Assembly (NCBI GenBank): GCA_965279655.1
Contig: OZ257255.1
Location: forward strand, 992,001-1,056,000
Reading direction: 5' to 3'
Source: SCTM01 sp965279655
GTDB taxonomy: Bacteria; Pseudomonadota; Alphaproteobacteria; Rhodospirillales; Rhodospirillaceae
Length of the DNA stretch: 64,000 nucleotides
Shown here one piece after another: positions 33,208 through 40,878 of the stretch. The notes under the pieces are model-generated. The model ran no database searches, had not been told where the DNA came from, and was given only the letters and a program-made list of their open reading frames with translations. Each line of letters begins with the position of its first letter. Position 1 is the stretch's first letter. A program made the position numbers and the translations under genes.

Positions 33208-34075
33208 TCGCGCCCACCCAGGCCTCGGGATTTTCATCCACCACATAGCTCGACGCGTTCGGGAATTCGACGAAGGTGAAATCCGGGCGAACCTTGCGCG
33301 CCTCGGCCTGATATCTGTACGCGCCGTCGACAACGCCGCACATCATCAGGGTCGGCACTTTCATCTCCGCCACTGCCGCCCGCAGGTCGTAGGTCGCCGC
33401 GGCCCGCGTGCCGCGGAAGAACCCGTCCCACCGCAGCAGCGTGCGGCAGAAATGCCGGTTGGCGAGGTCCAGGTCTTCCCGGCCCATGGGATAGGCGAGG
33501 CGGCGCTTCCACATCTCCAATAGGTGACTGCCGTTGCGTTCCACCTTCGGCACCTGGGGGCGCTGGTTCCGCGATTCGGCGAACTCCTCCGGCGTTTGTA
33601 CGCCAGCGCCGCTCAGGATGAGTTTCGTGACCCGGTCGGGGTTGCGGTGCGCGAACTCCGCCGCCACGCATGATCCGGTGTGATGGCCGAGCAGCGCGGT
33701 CTTGGTCAGCTTGAAGTGCTGCATCACGGCGCCGATCGCCGTGCTGTAGTCGGCGACGGAGGGCTCCTCCCGTGGCGCGTCGGACATCCCGAACCCCGGT
33801 GTATCCAGGGCGATCGCCATGAAACCTTCGCGGCTCAAGCGCGGCAGCGCCGCCTCGAACATCGCCGACGAATTGGGCGATTGGTGGCACAGGAGCAGGG
33901 GCTTGCCGCTGCCCGCCTTGCGGTAATGGATTTGCCCGAAGGGGCCGGCGGCGTAACCCTTCTCGATCTCCGGCCGAGGGAACGTCCGCTCCGCTGCCTG
34001 AGCGGACGTCGTTGCGACCGCGGCCGTACCCAACGTCGCGATAGCGACGGCATCCCGGCGAGAAAGTCCGCTCAT
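33185..34075 (-). CDS. Alpha/beta hydrolase-fold protein with a Tat signal and His at the nucleophile position
   Basis: 296 residues from ATG 34075, with AAGGAA upstream. The N-terminus is a Tat signal (LSRRDAVAIATLGTAAVATTSAQA). The fold is clear: GSGKPLLLCHQSPNSSAMFE, then ALDTPGFGMSD and LTKTALLGHHTGSCVAAEF. In the nucleophile elbow G-x-S-x-G, the middle residue is histidine (G130-H-H132-T-G134). The acid region TLMMCGVVDGAY is present, and the expected late His is not obvious. Activity may therefore be absent or unusual. The gene is convergent with the kinase gene (23-base overlap). Confidence 0.8.
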   Translation of the reverse strand: MSGLSRRDAVAIATLGTAAVATTSAQAAERTFPRPEIEKGYAAGPFGQIHYRKAGSGKPLLLCHQSPNSSAMFEAALPRLSREGFMAIALDTPGFGMSDAPREEPSVADYSTAIGAVMQHFKLTKTALLGHHTGSCVAAEFAHRNPDRVTKLILSGAGVQTPEEFAESRNQRPQVPKVERNGSHLLEMWKRRLAYPMGREDLDLANRHFCRTLLRWDGFFRGTRAAATYDLRAAVAEMKVPTLMMCGVVDGAYRYQAEARKVRPDFTFVEFPNASSYVVDENPEAWVGAITTFLRA

Positions 34076-34276
34076 GGTCAATTCCTTTCAACGTGCGCGC
34101 GTTATCTTAGGAGCGTGCCACGCCGCGCTCGCATGCGCCATCGCTGCGGTGAATACCCGCGCGTCGCAATCTCGATCTGGCTGGGATAAGCTGCCGCTCG
34201 GACCTCGCCCATGGCGGGGCAGATCGCGGCGCAGGAAATTGTGGTCGTGACTTGAGCGACAGGTTTGAAGGCGCAC

Positions 34277-35959
34277 GTGACATCGGACGGTCCCATCCAA
34301 GTTCTTATCGCGGCGGCGCGTTCGCGGCCTGACGATTCCGCCGGCTGGCGCGCGCTGATCGACGCCGTCGCGGAACAGTGGGACGCGCTCCTTTATCCCG
34401 GCGTCATGGAGGATCTCGCGTCCGCCATTTCCCGCGACGTCGTGGAACGCGGCCGCGCCCTCCGCTTCTTCCATCTGTCGCTATGGCATTTCCCCGGCCT
34501 GCAGGAAGCGATGGCGGCCGCCGCGCACGGTGACGCGGGCGGCGTCGACCGCGCATTGCAGCACCCCGCGCCGTGGCTGGCCTTCGCGACGCCATTGGCC
34601 CGGGCGACACTCGCGCGATGCCCGCCGGCGGCGCTGGATCTTGAATTCGTTCTGAGTCGGATGCGCCGCCACCTCTTGCTGGCCGAGGTCGGAGGCAAGC
34701 CTCCTCCGCCTGCCGCCGATGAAGTCGCGGCGCTTCTCGCCCATCAAGGCTTCCTGACCGAATACGTCTGGGCGGAGGATTCGGACGAAGCGCTCCACGT
34801 GAGCCTGCTGGAGGCAAATCTGGAAGCCGAGGCGGCCGACGAGCACAGCGTTTCACCGCGTCCGCTCGCGATCCTCGCAAGCTACCGTGCCCTGAAGAAC
34901 ATGCCGTGGCTCGCCGCGCATTTCCAAACGGCAACCGCGCCGCCGCCGTTCGCCGACATCGTCACGCGGCAGCTGCTCGAACCCGCCGTCGAGCGCGTCC
35001 TCGCGTCGGCGTTCGCGCAACTGACCCCGATCACGAACGCGGTCTCCCGCGAGGTCCAAGGTTTCTATGACGAGACCCCATACCCGCGCTGGTACGGGGT
35101 GCCGCGGTCGTCGCCCATGGCATTCGCGGACTACATCCGTACCGTTGCGCCGAATGCGGCGCCTGTTGCGCCGAATGATCCGCCCGAGATCTTGATCGCG
35201 GGCTGCGGCACCGGGCTGCAAGTTGTGAGCGGCCGGATTGAGCGGGGCAAAGTTCTCGCCGTCGACATTTCGCGCGTCGCCATGGCGTTCGCGAAACGCA
35301 ATACGGCGTCGCTGCCGGATCTCGACGTAAGCTTCGGCGTGGCCGACCTGGCTGAGCTTGGGACGCTGGACGCCTATCGCGGCCGCTTCGATCTGATCAT
35401 CTGCACTGGCGTGCTACATCACATGGAGTCGCCCGAACGCGGCCTCGCGTCGTTGGCGGCGTGCCTCAGGCCCGGCGGCGTGATGCGCATCGAGGTCTAT
35501 ACCGCGCGCCGGAGCGTGGATCTCGCCCGCGCGCAGGAGATCGCGAAGGCGCTCGCGCCAGACGCCGGAATCGCGGGCGTCCGCAAACTCCGCGCGGCCA
35601 TTTTCGACGCGCTCTTGAAGCCGGGTGTGGTGACGGCGCTGCCGCCGGACCTGCGCTGGGTCGCGACGGTCGAGGACTTCTACTCCGTCTCCGGCTGCCG
35701 CGATTTGCTGTTGCACCCCCAAGAGCGCGGCTACACCCCGCGGCAACTCGTCGATTTCGTGAGCCGGGAGGGGCTTGTCTTCCTCGGCTTTCGCTTCACC
35801 CGCCGCGCGCTGTTCGACGCCTATCGCCGACAGTACCCCGACGACAGGAAGGTCCAGGATCCCGAAAATGTCGAAGCGTTCGAGCGTCAAACGGGAGAGG
35901 CCATCAGCGGGCCGATGTACCTGGTCGTGGTGCAGAAGGCGAGGCCCGGCCCAGACTAG
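34277..35959 (+). CDS. SAM-dependent methyltransferase with a large helical N-terminal region
   Basis: 560 residues from a GTG at 34277 preceded by GAAGG. The first 260 are helical and TPR-like in spacing but not a recognised repeat. The region FYDETPYPRWYGVPR (around 265) is a conserved linker in a group of bacterial multi-domain methyltransferases. SAM motif I is ILIAGCGTGLQ (about 305-315), then VLAVDIS and FDLIICTGVLHHM, and LRPGGVMRIEVYT. The substrate is not known. It ends 2 bases from the convergent nucleotidyltransferase-like gene. It is not obviously related to the methyltransferases at 15076 and 58137 beyond the shared fold. Confidence 0.82.
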   Translation: MTSDGPIQVLIAAARSRPDDSAGWRALIDAVAEQWDALLYPGVMEDLASAISRDVVERGRALRFFHLSLWHFPGLQEAMAAAAHGDAGGVDRALQHPAPWLAFATPLARATLARCPPAALDLEFVLSRMRRHLLLAEVGGKPPPPAADEVAALLAHQGFLTEYVWAEDSDEALHVSLLEANLEAEAADEHSVSPRPLAILASYRALKNMPWLAAHFQTATAPPPFADIVTRQLLEPAVERVLASAFAQLTPITNAVSREVQGFYDETPYPRWYGVPRSSPMAFADYIRTVAPNAAPVAPNDPPEILIAGCGTGLQVVSGRIERGKVLAVDISRVAMAFAKRNTASLPDLDVSFGVADLAELGTLDAYRGRFDLIICTGVLHHMESPERGLASLAACLRPGGVMRIEVYTARRSVDLARAQEIAKALAPDAGIAGVRKLRAAIFDALLKPGVVTALPPDLRWVATVEDFYSVSGCRDLLLHPQERGYTPRQLVDFVSREGLVFLGFRFTRRALFDAYRRQYPDDRKVQDPENVEAFERQTGEAISGPMYLVVVQKARPGPD

Positions 35960-35961
35960 CT

Positions 35962-36537
35962 CTAGTGTTGCGGGGGTGCGACGCGCAGCCACGGCCAGCG
36001 CTGCAAATAGCTCTCCGCCTTCGCGGCGAAAAGGTCGGGCCGATCGTTCAGCGGGTTCGGGCGGAGAATTCCCGCACTGAGATCGTCGAATCCATCCGGC
36101 GCATAGAGTTCCATGGCGTTCTGCGGGCTGACACCGATTCCCACGCTCGTACAACGGATGAGGAAGCGGTCGATGCCGTCGCGGGCGTTCTTGAGTTGCG
36201 GATATCCCCGCCCAAAGCGCTCGCCGTACCACAGGTGCACGCGCGCCTGGTTTTTCAGTTCCACTTTCGCCTCAAGATCAGCGACGGCCTGGGACAGGCG
36301 CCGGATGTCTTCGTTCTCGGCCTCCCAGGAAAGATCGTCGCCGTTGAAGTAGAAGACATCGTAATCCCGAATGCCCGACGTCGGCGGCTGGTCCGCTTTC
36401 AGGTTCCAGACCGTCTGGAACAAGCAGCCCGCGACAAGCCACGCGTCGCGCAGTCCGAGGCGAGGGATGCGTTCCAGCAGCGCCCGATTGATCGGGTTCT
36501 GCTGGACGGCGTTCACGAAGTCAGCAGCGCTCAGCAC
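35962..36537 (-). CDS. Nucleotidyltransferase-fold protein, DUF925 type
   Basis: 191 residues. LGLRDAWLVAGCLFQTVWN and IRDYDVFYFNGDDLSWEAENED are the signature of the DUF925 nucleotidyltransferase group. The paired acidic residues in DYDVFYF probably bind metal. RVHLWYGERFG and ELYAPDGFDDL follow, as in homologues. The substrate is unknown. It overlaps the upstream YkgJ-like gene by 7 bases, as the last gene of a minus-strand operon. Confidence 0.82.
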   Translation of the reverse strand: MLSAADFVNAVQQNPINRALLERIPRLGLRDAWLVAGCLFQTVWNLKADQPPTSGIRDYDVFYFNGDDLSWEAENEDIRRLSQAVADLEAKVELKNQARVHLWYGERFGRGYPQLKNARDGIDRFLIRCTSVGIGVSPQNAMELYAPDGFDDLSAGILRPNPLNDRPDLFAAKAESYLQRWPWLRVAPPQH

Positions 36538-37052
36538 AGGCCCTCTTTATCCACGACGCGGATCGTCACCGTCTTGCCGCCGGCGCCCGGCTGCTCATCG
36601 CGGACGATCACCTGGTCGTCGCGCACCGCACCTAGGTGGAATTCGTCGTCACCCGCCAGCGCCCGCGCGCCCGCACCTTCCCAGATCAGCACGTAGCCCG
36701 TGTCCGAGATCGCCCACTTCTTGATCCGGGAATAGTACGGCTCCTGCCGCCACGCGCCCGCGTGGTCCGGATCGGTGAACACCAGCACGATATCCGCGTC
36801 CGCCATGTAGCCGAGCACGAGGTGCGAGGTCGTCGGCTTCCACTCTTCGCCCAGGGAAGGGCTCAGCAGGTAACTGCAGTCGAAATCGGAGCAAGCCTTC
36901 GGGCGACGCGCATAGATCGTGCATCCCGTGCCCCAATCGCAATGTGTGCAGACCGCGCCGCGCGGCTTTGCCAATTCCGGAATGCCGAGCACCTTGCAGC
37001 ACAGGGTGCAATTCTCGCACGACCGGCCGGAAACGACGTCAGGGGCGGGCAT
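36531..37052 (-). CDS. YkgJ-like cysteine-cluster protein
   Basis: 173 residues. The N-terminus has the cluster C-x2-C-x2-CC at residues 12-19 (SCENCTLCCK), then CTHCDWGTGCTIYARRPKACSDFDC, the classic UPF0153/YkgJ pattern thought to bind zinc or an iron-sulfur cluster. The C-terminal half is beta-rich and has no further motif. It overlaps its neighbours by 14 bases (MsrQ-like, upstream) and 7 bases (nucleotidyltransferase-like, downstream), so the three are translationally linked. Confidence 0.85.
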   Translation of the reverse strand: MPAPDVVSGRSCENCTLCCKVLGIPELAKPRGAVCTHCDWGTGCTIYARRPKACSDFDCSYLLSPSLGEEWKPTTSHLVLGYMADADIVLVFTDPDHAGAWRQEPYYSRIKKWAISDTGYVLIWEGAGARALAGDDEFHLGAVRDDQVIVRDEQPGAGGKTVTIRVVDKEGLC

Positions 37053-37626
37053 GGGCGCGCATCGCTTTCCAGATGCGGAAACTCTCGAGCGCGGCGAGCA
37101 GCGCCACGTGTACGAAGCCGGTGACGGGATCGAAAGCCGTCAGCACCCAATGCAGGAAGGTCAGCACCGCCGCCAGATAGACCACGCGGTGCAGGCTTTG
37201 CCACGCGCGTCCGAGGCGGCGCACGCTGGCATCGTTGCTGGTCACCGCGAGCGGCAGGAAGGCGGCGAGCGCCAGCCAGCCCGCCGCCATGCCGGGCTCC
37301 AAGGCTTCCGCCCCGATGCGCGCAGCGGGCAGGCGGAGCAGGTAGGCGAGGACATGCGGCAGGCTATAGAGGAACGCCGCGAGCCCGAAATACCGCCGCC
37401 TTTGCAGGAGCCAGACGGGCCAGCGGCGCCCCGGAAACATCAGCCGCAGGGGCGTCAGCGCCAGGGTGAAGATCAGCAGCCGGGCCGCATGCCCGCCCGT
37501 TGCATGGACAAATTCGCCATAGACCAGTGCCCCGGCGGCGTAGGCGTACAGCATGTAGCACAGGGGCAGCACCAGCAGCAGCCACAAGGCCGCGCGCGCG
37601 TTTACGATCAGGCGAAACTTCGTCAT
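37039..37626 (-). CDS. msrQ: MsrQ-like heme-binding membrane subunit
   Basis: 195 residues with about six membrane helices. Heme-ligand-type histidines are well placed: ATGGHAARLLIFTLALTPLRL, LYSLPHVLAYLL and LHRVVYLAAVLTFLHWVL. The pattern TGGHAARLL-LTPLR and SNDASVRRLGRAWQSLHRVVY are typical of MsrQ/YedZ. MsrQ passes electrons to the periplasmic methionine sulfoxide reductase MsrP, whose gene is not present here. It is the first gene of the three-gene minus-strand operon. Confidence 0.85.
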   Translation of the reverse strand: MTKFRLIVNARAALWLLLVLPLCYMLYAYAAGALVYGEFVHATGGHAARLLIFTLALTPLRLMFPGRRWPVWLLQRRRYFGLAAFLYSLPHVLAYLLRLPAARIGAEALEPGMAAGWLALAAFLPLAVTSNDASVRRLGRAWQSLHRVVYLAAVLTFLHWVLTAFDPVTGFVHVALLAALESFRIWKAMRAHARP

Positions 37627-37673
37627 GCTGGGCTAAGGTTAGCGTTCAACACCCGCGAAGGGGAGAGCCTGCG

Positions 37674-38297
37674 ATGAAAGCTTTTTACCGGCTGTGCGCC
37701 GCCGTTCTGATGTTCGCCGGCGCCGCATCCGCGCAAGTCGGCACCAACACCGCCGTCTTGAACGCCGATCTCGCCACCGAGAAGGAACTGGCCGCGTTGC
37801 CGCACATGACTCAAGCCCTCGCGTCCGCCGTCGTCGCCAAGCGCCCCATCGCCGACGCCACCGCGCTTGATACCGTGCTCGGCGCGCTCACGCCGGCGCA
37901 GCGCCAGGAGATCTACGGAAAGCTGTTCCAGCCCATCAATCTCAATGCCGCGAGTGACGCCGAGATGCTGCTGATCCCCGGCATGAGCAAGCGCATGGCG
38001 CACGAGTTCGAGGAGTATCGCCCTTACGCGTCGCTCGCGCAGTTTCGCAAGGAGATCGGCAAGTACGTCGATGCGAAGGAAGTGGCGCGGCTCGAGCAGT
38101 ATGTGTTCATCCCCATGAACCTCAACACCGCGAGCGAGGCCGACTTCGCGTCCATCCCCGGCATGAGCAAGCGCATGGTGCACGAGTTCATGGAATACCG
38201 GCCCTATAAGGACATCGCGCAATTCCGCAAGGAAATCGGCAAGTACGTCGATGCCAAGGAAGTGGCGCGTCTTGAACGCTACGTCACGCTGAAATAG
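37674..38297 (+). CDS. Secreted helix-hairpin-helix repeat protein, ComEA-like
   Basis: 207 residues with a Sec signal (LCAAVLMFAGAASAQV). The mature part is made of about 60-residue units. Units 88-147 and 148-207 agree at 44 of 60 positions, and a more distant unit lies at 29-87. Each unit has the N-[LA]-N-x-A-[ST] turn and IPGMSKRM hairpin of ComEA-type helix-hairpin-helix domains, then FRKEIGKYVDAKEVARLE. Such domains usually bind DNA; outside the cell this suggests DNA uptake or adhesion, but no other competence gene is nearby. The start follows GGGGAGAG. Confidence 0.85.
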   Translation: MKAFYRLCAAVLMFAGAASAQVGTNTAVLNADLATEKELAALPHMTQALASAVVAKRPIADATALDTVLGALTPAQRQEIYGKLFQPINLNAASDAEMLLIPGMSKRMAHEFEEYRPYASLAQFRKEIGKYVDAKEVARLEQYVFIPMNLNTASEADFASIPGMSKRMVHEFMEYRPYKDIAQFRKEIGKYVDAKEVARLERYVTLK

Positions 38298-38312
38298 CAA
38301 TCCGCGCGCGCA

Positions 38313-38663
38313 CTACGTCCGCAGGATCTTTTCCATGGCCTTGCCCTTGGCCAGTTCATCGATGAGCTTATCCAGATAGCGGATTTCCCGCATGGTCGGC
38401 TCCGTGATGTCTTCCACGCGAACGCCGCAGACCAATCCCTTGATCAGCGTCCGCGCGGGATTGAGCCGCGGCGCTTTCGCGAAGAAGGTCTCGAAGTCCG
38501 TCTGTTTCTCGAGGTGGGATTCCAGCTTCTTCGGGGTGTATCCCGTCAGCCAACGGATGATTTCGTCGACCTCCGCCTTGGTGCGCCCCTTCCTTTCCGC
38601 CTTGGCGATCAGCAGGGGATAAACCCTCGCGAAGGCCATCGTATAGATCCGATGTTTTGTCAT
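38313..38663 (-). CDS. DUF2200 family protein
   Basis: 116 residues. The pattern RIYTMAFARVYPLLIAKAERKGRTKAEVDEIIRWLTGY and the CGVRVEDITEPTMREIRYLDKLIDELAKGK ending are typical of DUF2200, a small cytoplasmic helical protein of unknown function. It lies 36 bases downstream of the small gene at 38700 on the same strand. Confidence 0.88.
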   Translation of the reverse strand: MTKHRIYTMAFARVYPLLIAKAERKGRTKAEVDEIIRWLTGYTPKKLESHLEKQTDFETFFAKAPRLNPARTLIKGLVCGVRVEDITEPTMREIRYLDKLIDELAKGKAMEKILRT

Positions 38664-38699
38664 GCGGGCCGCACCGCCTGCGTCATCAAAGGCGGGTTG

Positions 38700-38906
38700 C
38701 TACTGCTTGTAAGTCGGCGCGGCCGGCGCTTCCACGCCGGACATGGCGGCGATCGCGTCCGCGACATGCGCCCAGAATTGACTGCCGGCCTTGTCGCCGG
38801 CCGCTTTCTGATCGGACGCTTTAGAACTCGCCTCGAGCCAGGCATCCTCGCCGTGCTCTTTCACGAGCAGCGCCGCGGCGGTCAGAACGTCGGTTTTATT
38901 GGCCAT
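38700..38906 (-). CDS. Small protein of unknown function
   Basis: 68 residues: an acidic/alanine-rich helical protein (TAAALLVKEHGEDAWLEASSKASDQ ... QFWAHVADAIAAMSG). It resembles short alphaproteobacterial proteins with a D-A-x-x-x-A-x-x-x-A-D-x-x-x-A pattern but I cannot name a role. An upstream GGAAAT precedes the ATG. Confidence 0.6.
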   Translation of the reverse strand: MANKTDVLTAAALLVKEHGEDAWLEASSKASDQKAAGDKAGSQFWAHVADAIAAMSGVEAPAAPTYKQ

Positions 38907-39200
38907 CGTGATTTCCTAAATACGGGCGTTTCGATAATTCAGCGGTCCTTATAGAGCGTGGCGTGCCGTACGGATACAGTTGGTGTCTCAGCCGATGGCA
39001 CGCGGACGAGGCCAGGCTTTCCACGCTCCGGGTGCCGTCCAGACGCAGGCCTCTGCACGGGCGTGTGGAGAGCCGTTCCGTATGGCGGAATCGGCTCCGG
39101 CCATTCCCTCATCCAGGGAATTTGCTCTTGCGCCCTGCGCCCCGCGGTCGGAACATCGATAGTCAACAATCTGTACTATCCTGCGCGCGGTGAAGCTCCC

Positions 39201-40022
39201 ATGGTCAGCAGTCTCGTTCGTCCGATCACTGACCTGGAGGTCGAAACGTTCGAGAAGGTGGGAGCGATCTGCCTGCGGCAAATGTTCGGCCCCGCGTGGG
39301 TGGAACGCATGCGCGTCGCCATGGACGAGGTGCTGGCCGATCCGGGCCCCATCCGGATCGAGAAGTCCGATGAAGGCGGCCGGTTGGCCGTGGAGACCTA
39401 CGTTTGGCGGCGGCATCACGTCTTTCGTGACTATGCATTTGAGTCACCCGCTGCGGCGATCGCGGCGCGGTTGCTGCGCTCGTCTAAGGTCAATCTGCTG
39501 TTCGATCAGATGTTGATCAAAGAGCCGAACACCCCCACGCCGACCAGCTGGCACCAGGATGGTCCGAATTGGCCGATCCATGGCCGGCAGGCGCTGTCCT
39601 TGTGGATGGCTCTGGATTCGGTAGACCAACAATCCGGCATCATGAGATACGCCAAGGGTTCTCACGACGGCGCCGCCTACGCATCGTCCACGAATTTCGT
39701 GAAGCACATCCGTCCGGACGCAAAGAACACGAAGGGCGAGCCCTGTCCGGACTTTGATCTTCCCGAGAATGGCCGTGACGTCGTCAGTTGGGATGTCCAG
39801 CCCGGCGATGTGCTCGTTCATCACATGTGGACCGCCCACGCGGCGACCGGCAACAATTCGCCCGACCGTCGGCGCCGTGCTCACACCACCCGCTGGGCCG
39901 GCGAGAACACGCGTTTCCAGGAAGGCACCTTTAAACTGCGCATGCCCTTTGAGCATACGCTGGTCGATGGCGATCGCTTGGACAGCGAATATCTTCCCGC
40001 GGTGCCGTTCGCGGCTGGTTGA
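39201..40022 (+). CDS. Phytanoyl-CoA dioxygenase-like Fe(II)/2-oxoglutarate oxygenase
   Basis: 273 residues from ATG 39201. The iron ligands are present: H118 and D120 in SWHQDGPNW, and H213 in MWTAHAATGN. The arginine for 2-oxoglutarate is probably in the RRRRAHTTRW segment. The start FEKVGAICLRQMFGPAWVERMR is typical of PhyH proteins. They hydroxylate lipids or specialised metabolites; the substrate is unknown. A long in-frame extension upstream to 38958 has no family character and is rejected. The 294-base gap before the start holds no other gene that I can support. Confidence 0.87.
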   Translation: MVSSLVRPITDLEVETFEKVGAICLRQMFGPAWVERMRVAMDEVLADPGPIRIEKSDEGGRLAVETYVWRRHHVFRDYAFESPAAAIAARLLRSSKVNLLFDQMLIKEPNTPTPTSWHQDGPNWPIHGRQALSLWMALDSVDQQSGIMRYAKGSHDGAAYASSTNFVKHIRPDAKNTKGEPCPDFDLPENGRDVVSWDVQPGDVLVHHMWTAHAATGNNSPDRRRRAHTTRWAGENTRFQEGTFKLRMPFEHTLVDGDRLDSEYLPAVPFAAG

Positions 40023-40061
40023 AGAGTTCCCGATGCGCCGGGGATCGTCTCGCCAGTCCGC

Positions 40062-40598
40062 TCAGCCGACGGTTCGCGAAATAGAACAATCCGAAGCGGA
40101 AATGAGATTCTTCCGGAGCGGGCACACCTTCTCCGCTGGATCGTTCTCCAAGCGCCACGTCACGGCGGATTCCAATTCCGCCAACTCACGGAGATTTTTG
40201 CAGATGCTGCACGTCTTCGAAGCCCTGGATTTTCCCTCGGTCGCACTTCCGGGCACCTGCGCACTGACTTCCACGAGGATATCGCAGGCCACGTTTACGA
40301 GTTTGAGCGCTTCCGTAATTACCTCGCCTTGGGCTGGCCGTTCGGCGGATTTCACTCCACGCTTTAGAAGACTGGTGTAGGCGGTCAGAAACGGCGGCGG
40401 TCCCAGGCCATCTCTGACGAAAAGGACATCCAATTCGAGCGCCTGATTGAGGTTCGGGTAATAGCGGAGGCTTGGATCGCTCCACTTGTAGATCATCGCG
40501 GCGCTCCGCCGGACGATCTCCTCGACCTTCTTGATGCCCAGCGCTTTCAAGATCTGCCGCGCCGCACTCGACAAAGTGCCTGGAATTTCGCTCTTCAT
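40062..40598 (-). CDS. Phage CII-like helix-turn-helix regulator
   Basis: 178 residues from ATG 40598. LGIKKVEEIVRRSAAMIYKWSDPSLRYYPNLNQALELDVLF resembles the helix-turn-helix region of alphaproteobacterial phage regulators that bind with a Y-x-W-S-D-P segment. The C-terminal part is variable and includes a CSICKNLRELAELE stretch. It probably binds DNA, and the AT-rich palindromes at 40782-40810 lie on its own upstream side. No other phage gene is nearby, so it may be a remnant. Confidence 0.6.
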   Translation of the reverse strand: MKSEIPGTLSSAARQILKALGIKKVEEIVRRSAAMIYKWSDPSLRYYPNLNQALELDVLFVRDGLGPPPFLTAYTSLLKRGVKSAERPAQGEVITEALKLVNVACDILVEVSAQVPGSATEGKSRASKTCSICKNLRELAELESAVTWRLENDPAEKVCPLRKNLISASDCSISRTVG

Positions 40599-40781
40599 AG
40601 CCGCCGCATTCCCCCAACTACGCAACCTGAAGCTTTGCGCCTGGGACGCGTTTAACAGTACGTACGCCCAGGCAACTTAGACCTCCGTTGTCGATTTATT
40701 TCAGCGACATCGGCGTTCAGGTGGCCGCAGCATTTCCGACAAAAGCTGCTGACTCAATACGATGGCACCAACCCAACTACG

Positions 40782-40810
40782 AATTATAATTTTGCGCGCC
40801 AATTATAATT
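40782..40810. promoter_or_regulatory. Twin 10-bp AT palindromes
   Basis: AATTATAATT occurs at 40782-40791 and again at 40801-40810, separated by TTGCGCGCC. The repeat is self-complementary, and the two centres are 19 bases apart. In a GC-rich genome such a pair is unlikely to be chance. It sits between the phage-like regulator (divergent) and the hybrid kinase, so it is a candidate operator for either. Confidence 0.5.
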
Positions 40811-40878
40811 GAAGGGGAAGCTGGGAGGCTGAAAGCTCCGGTAGAACATCTTCCGCCATCCGCATAGGCAACCACGGC

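Noticed and set aside
38958..39200. An N-terminal extension of the phytanoyl-CoA-dioxygenase-like gene
   Set aside because: The added residues show no family similarity, and the frame passes through part of the dispersed repeat sequence; the ATG at 39201 fits the family start.
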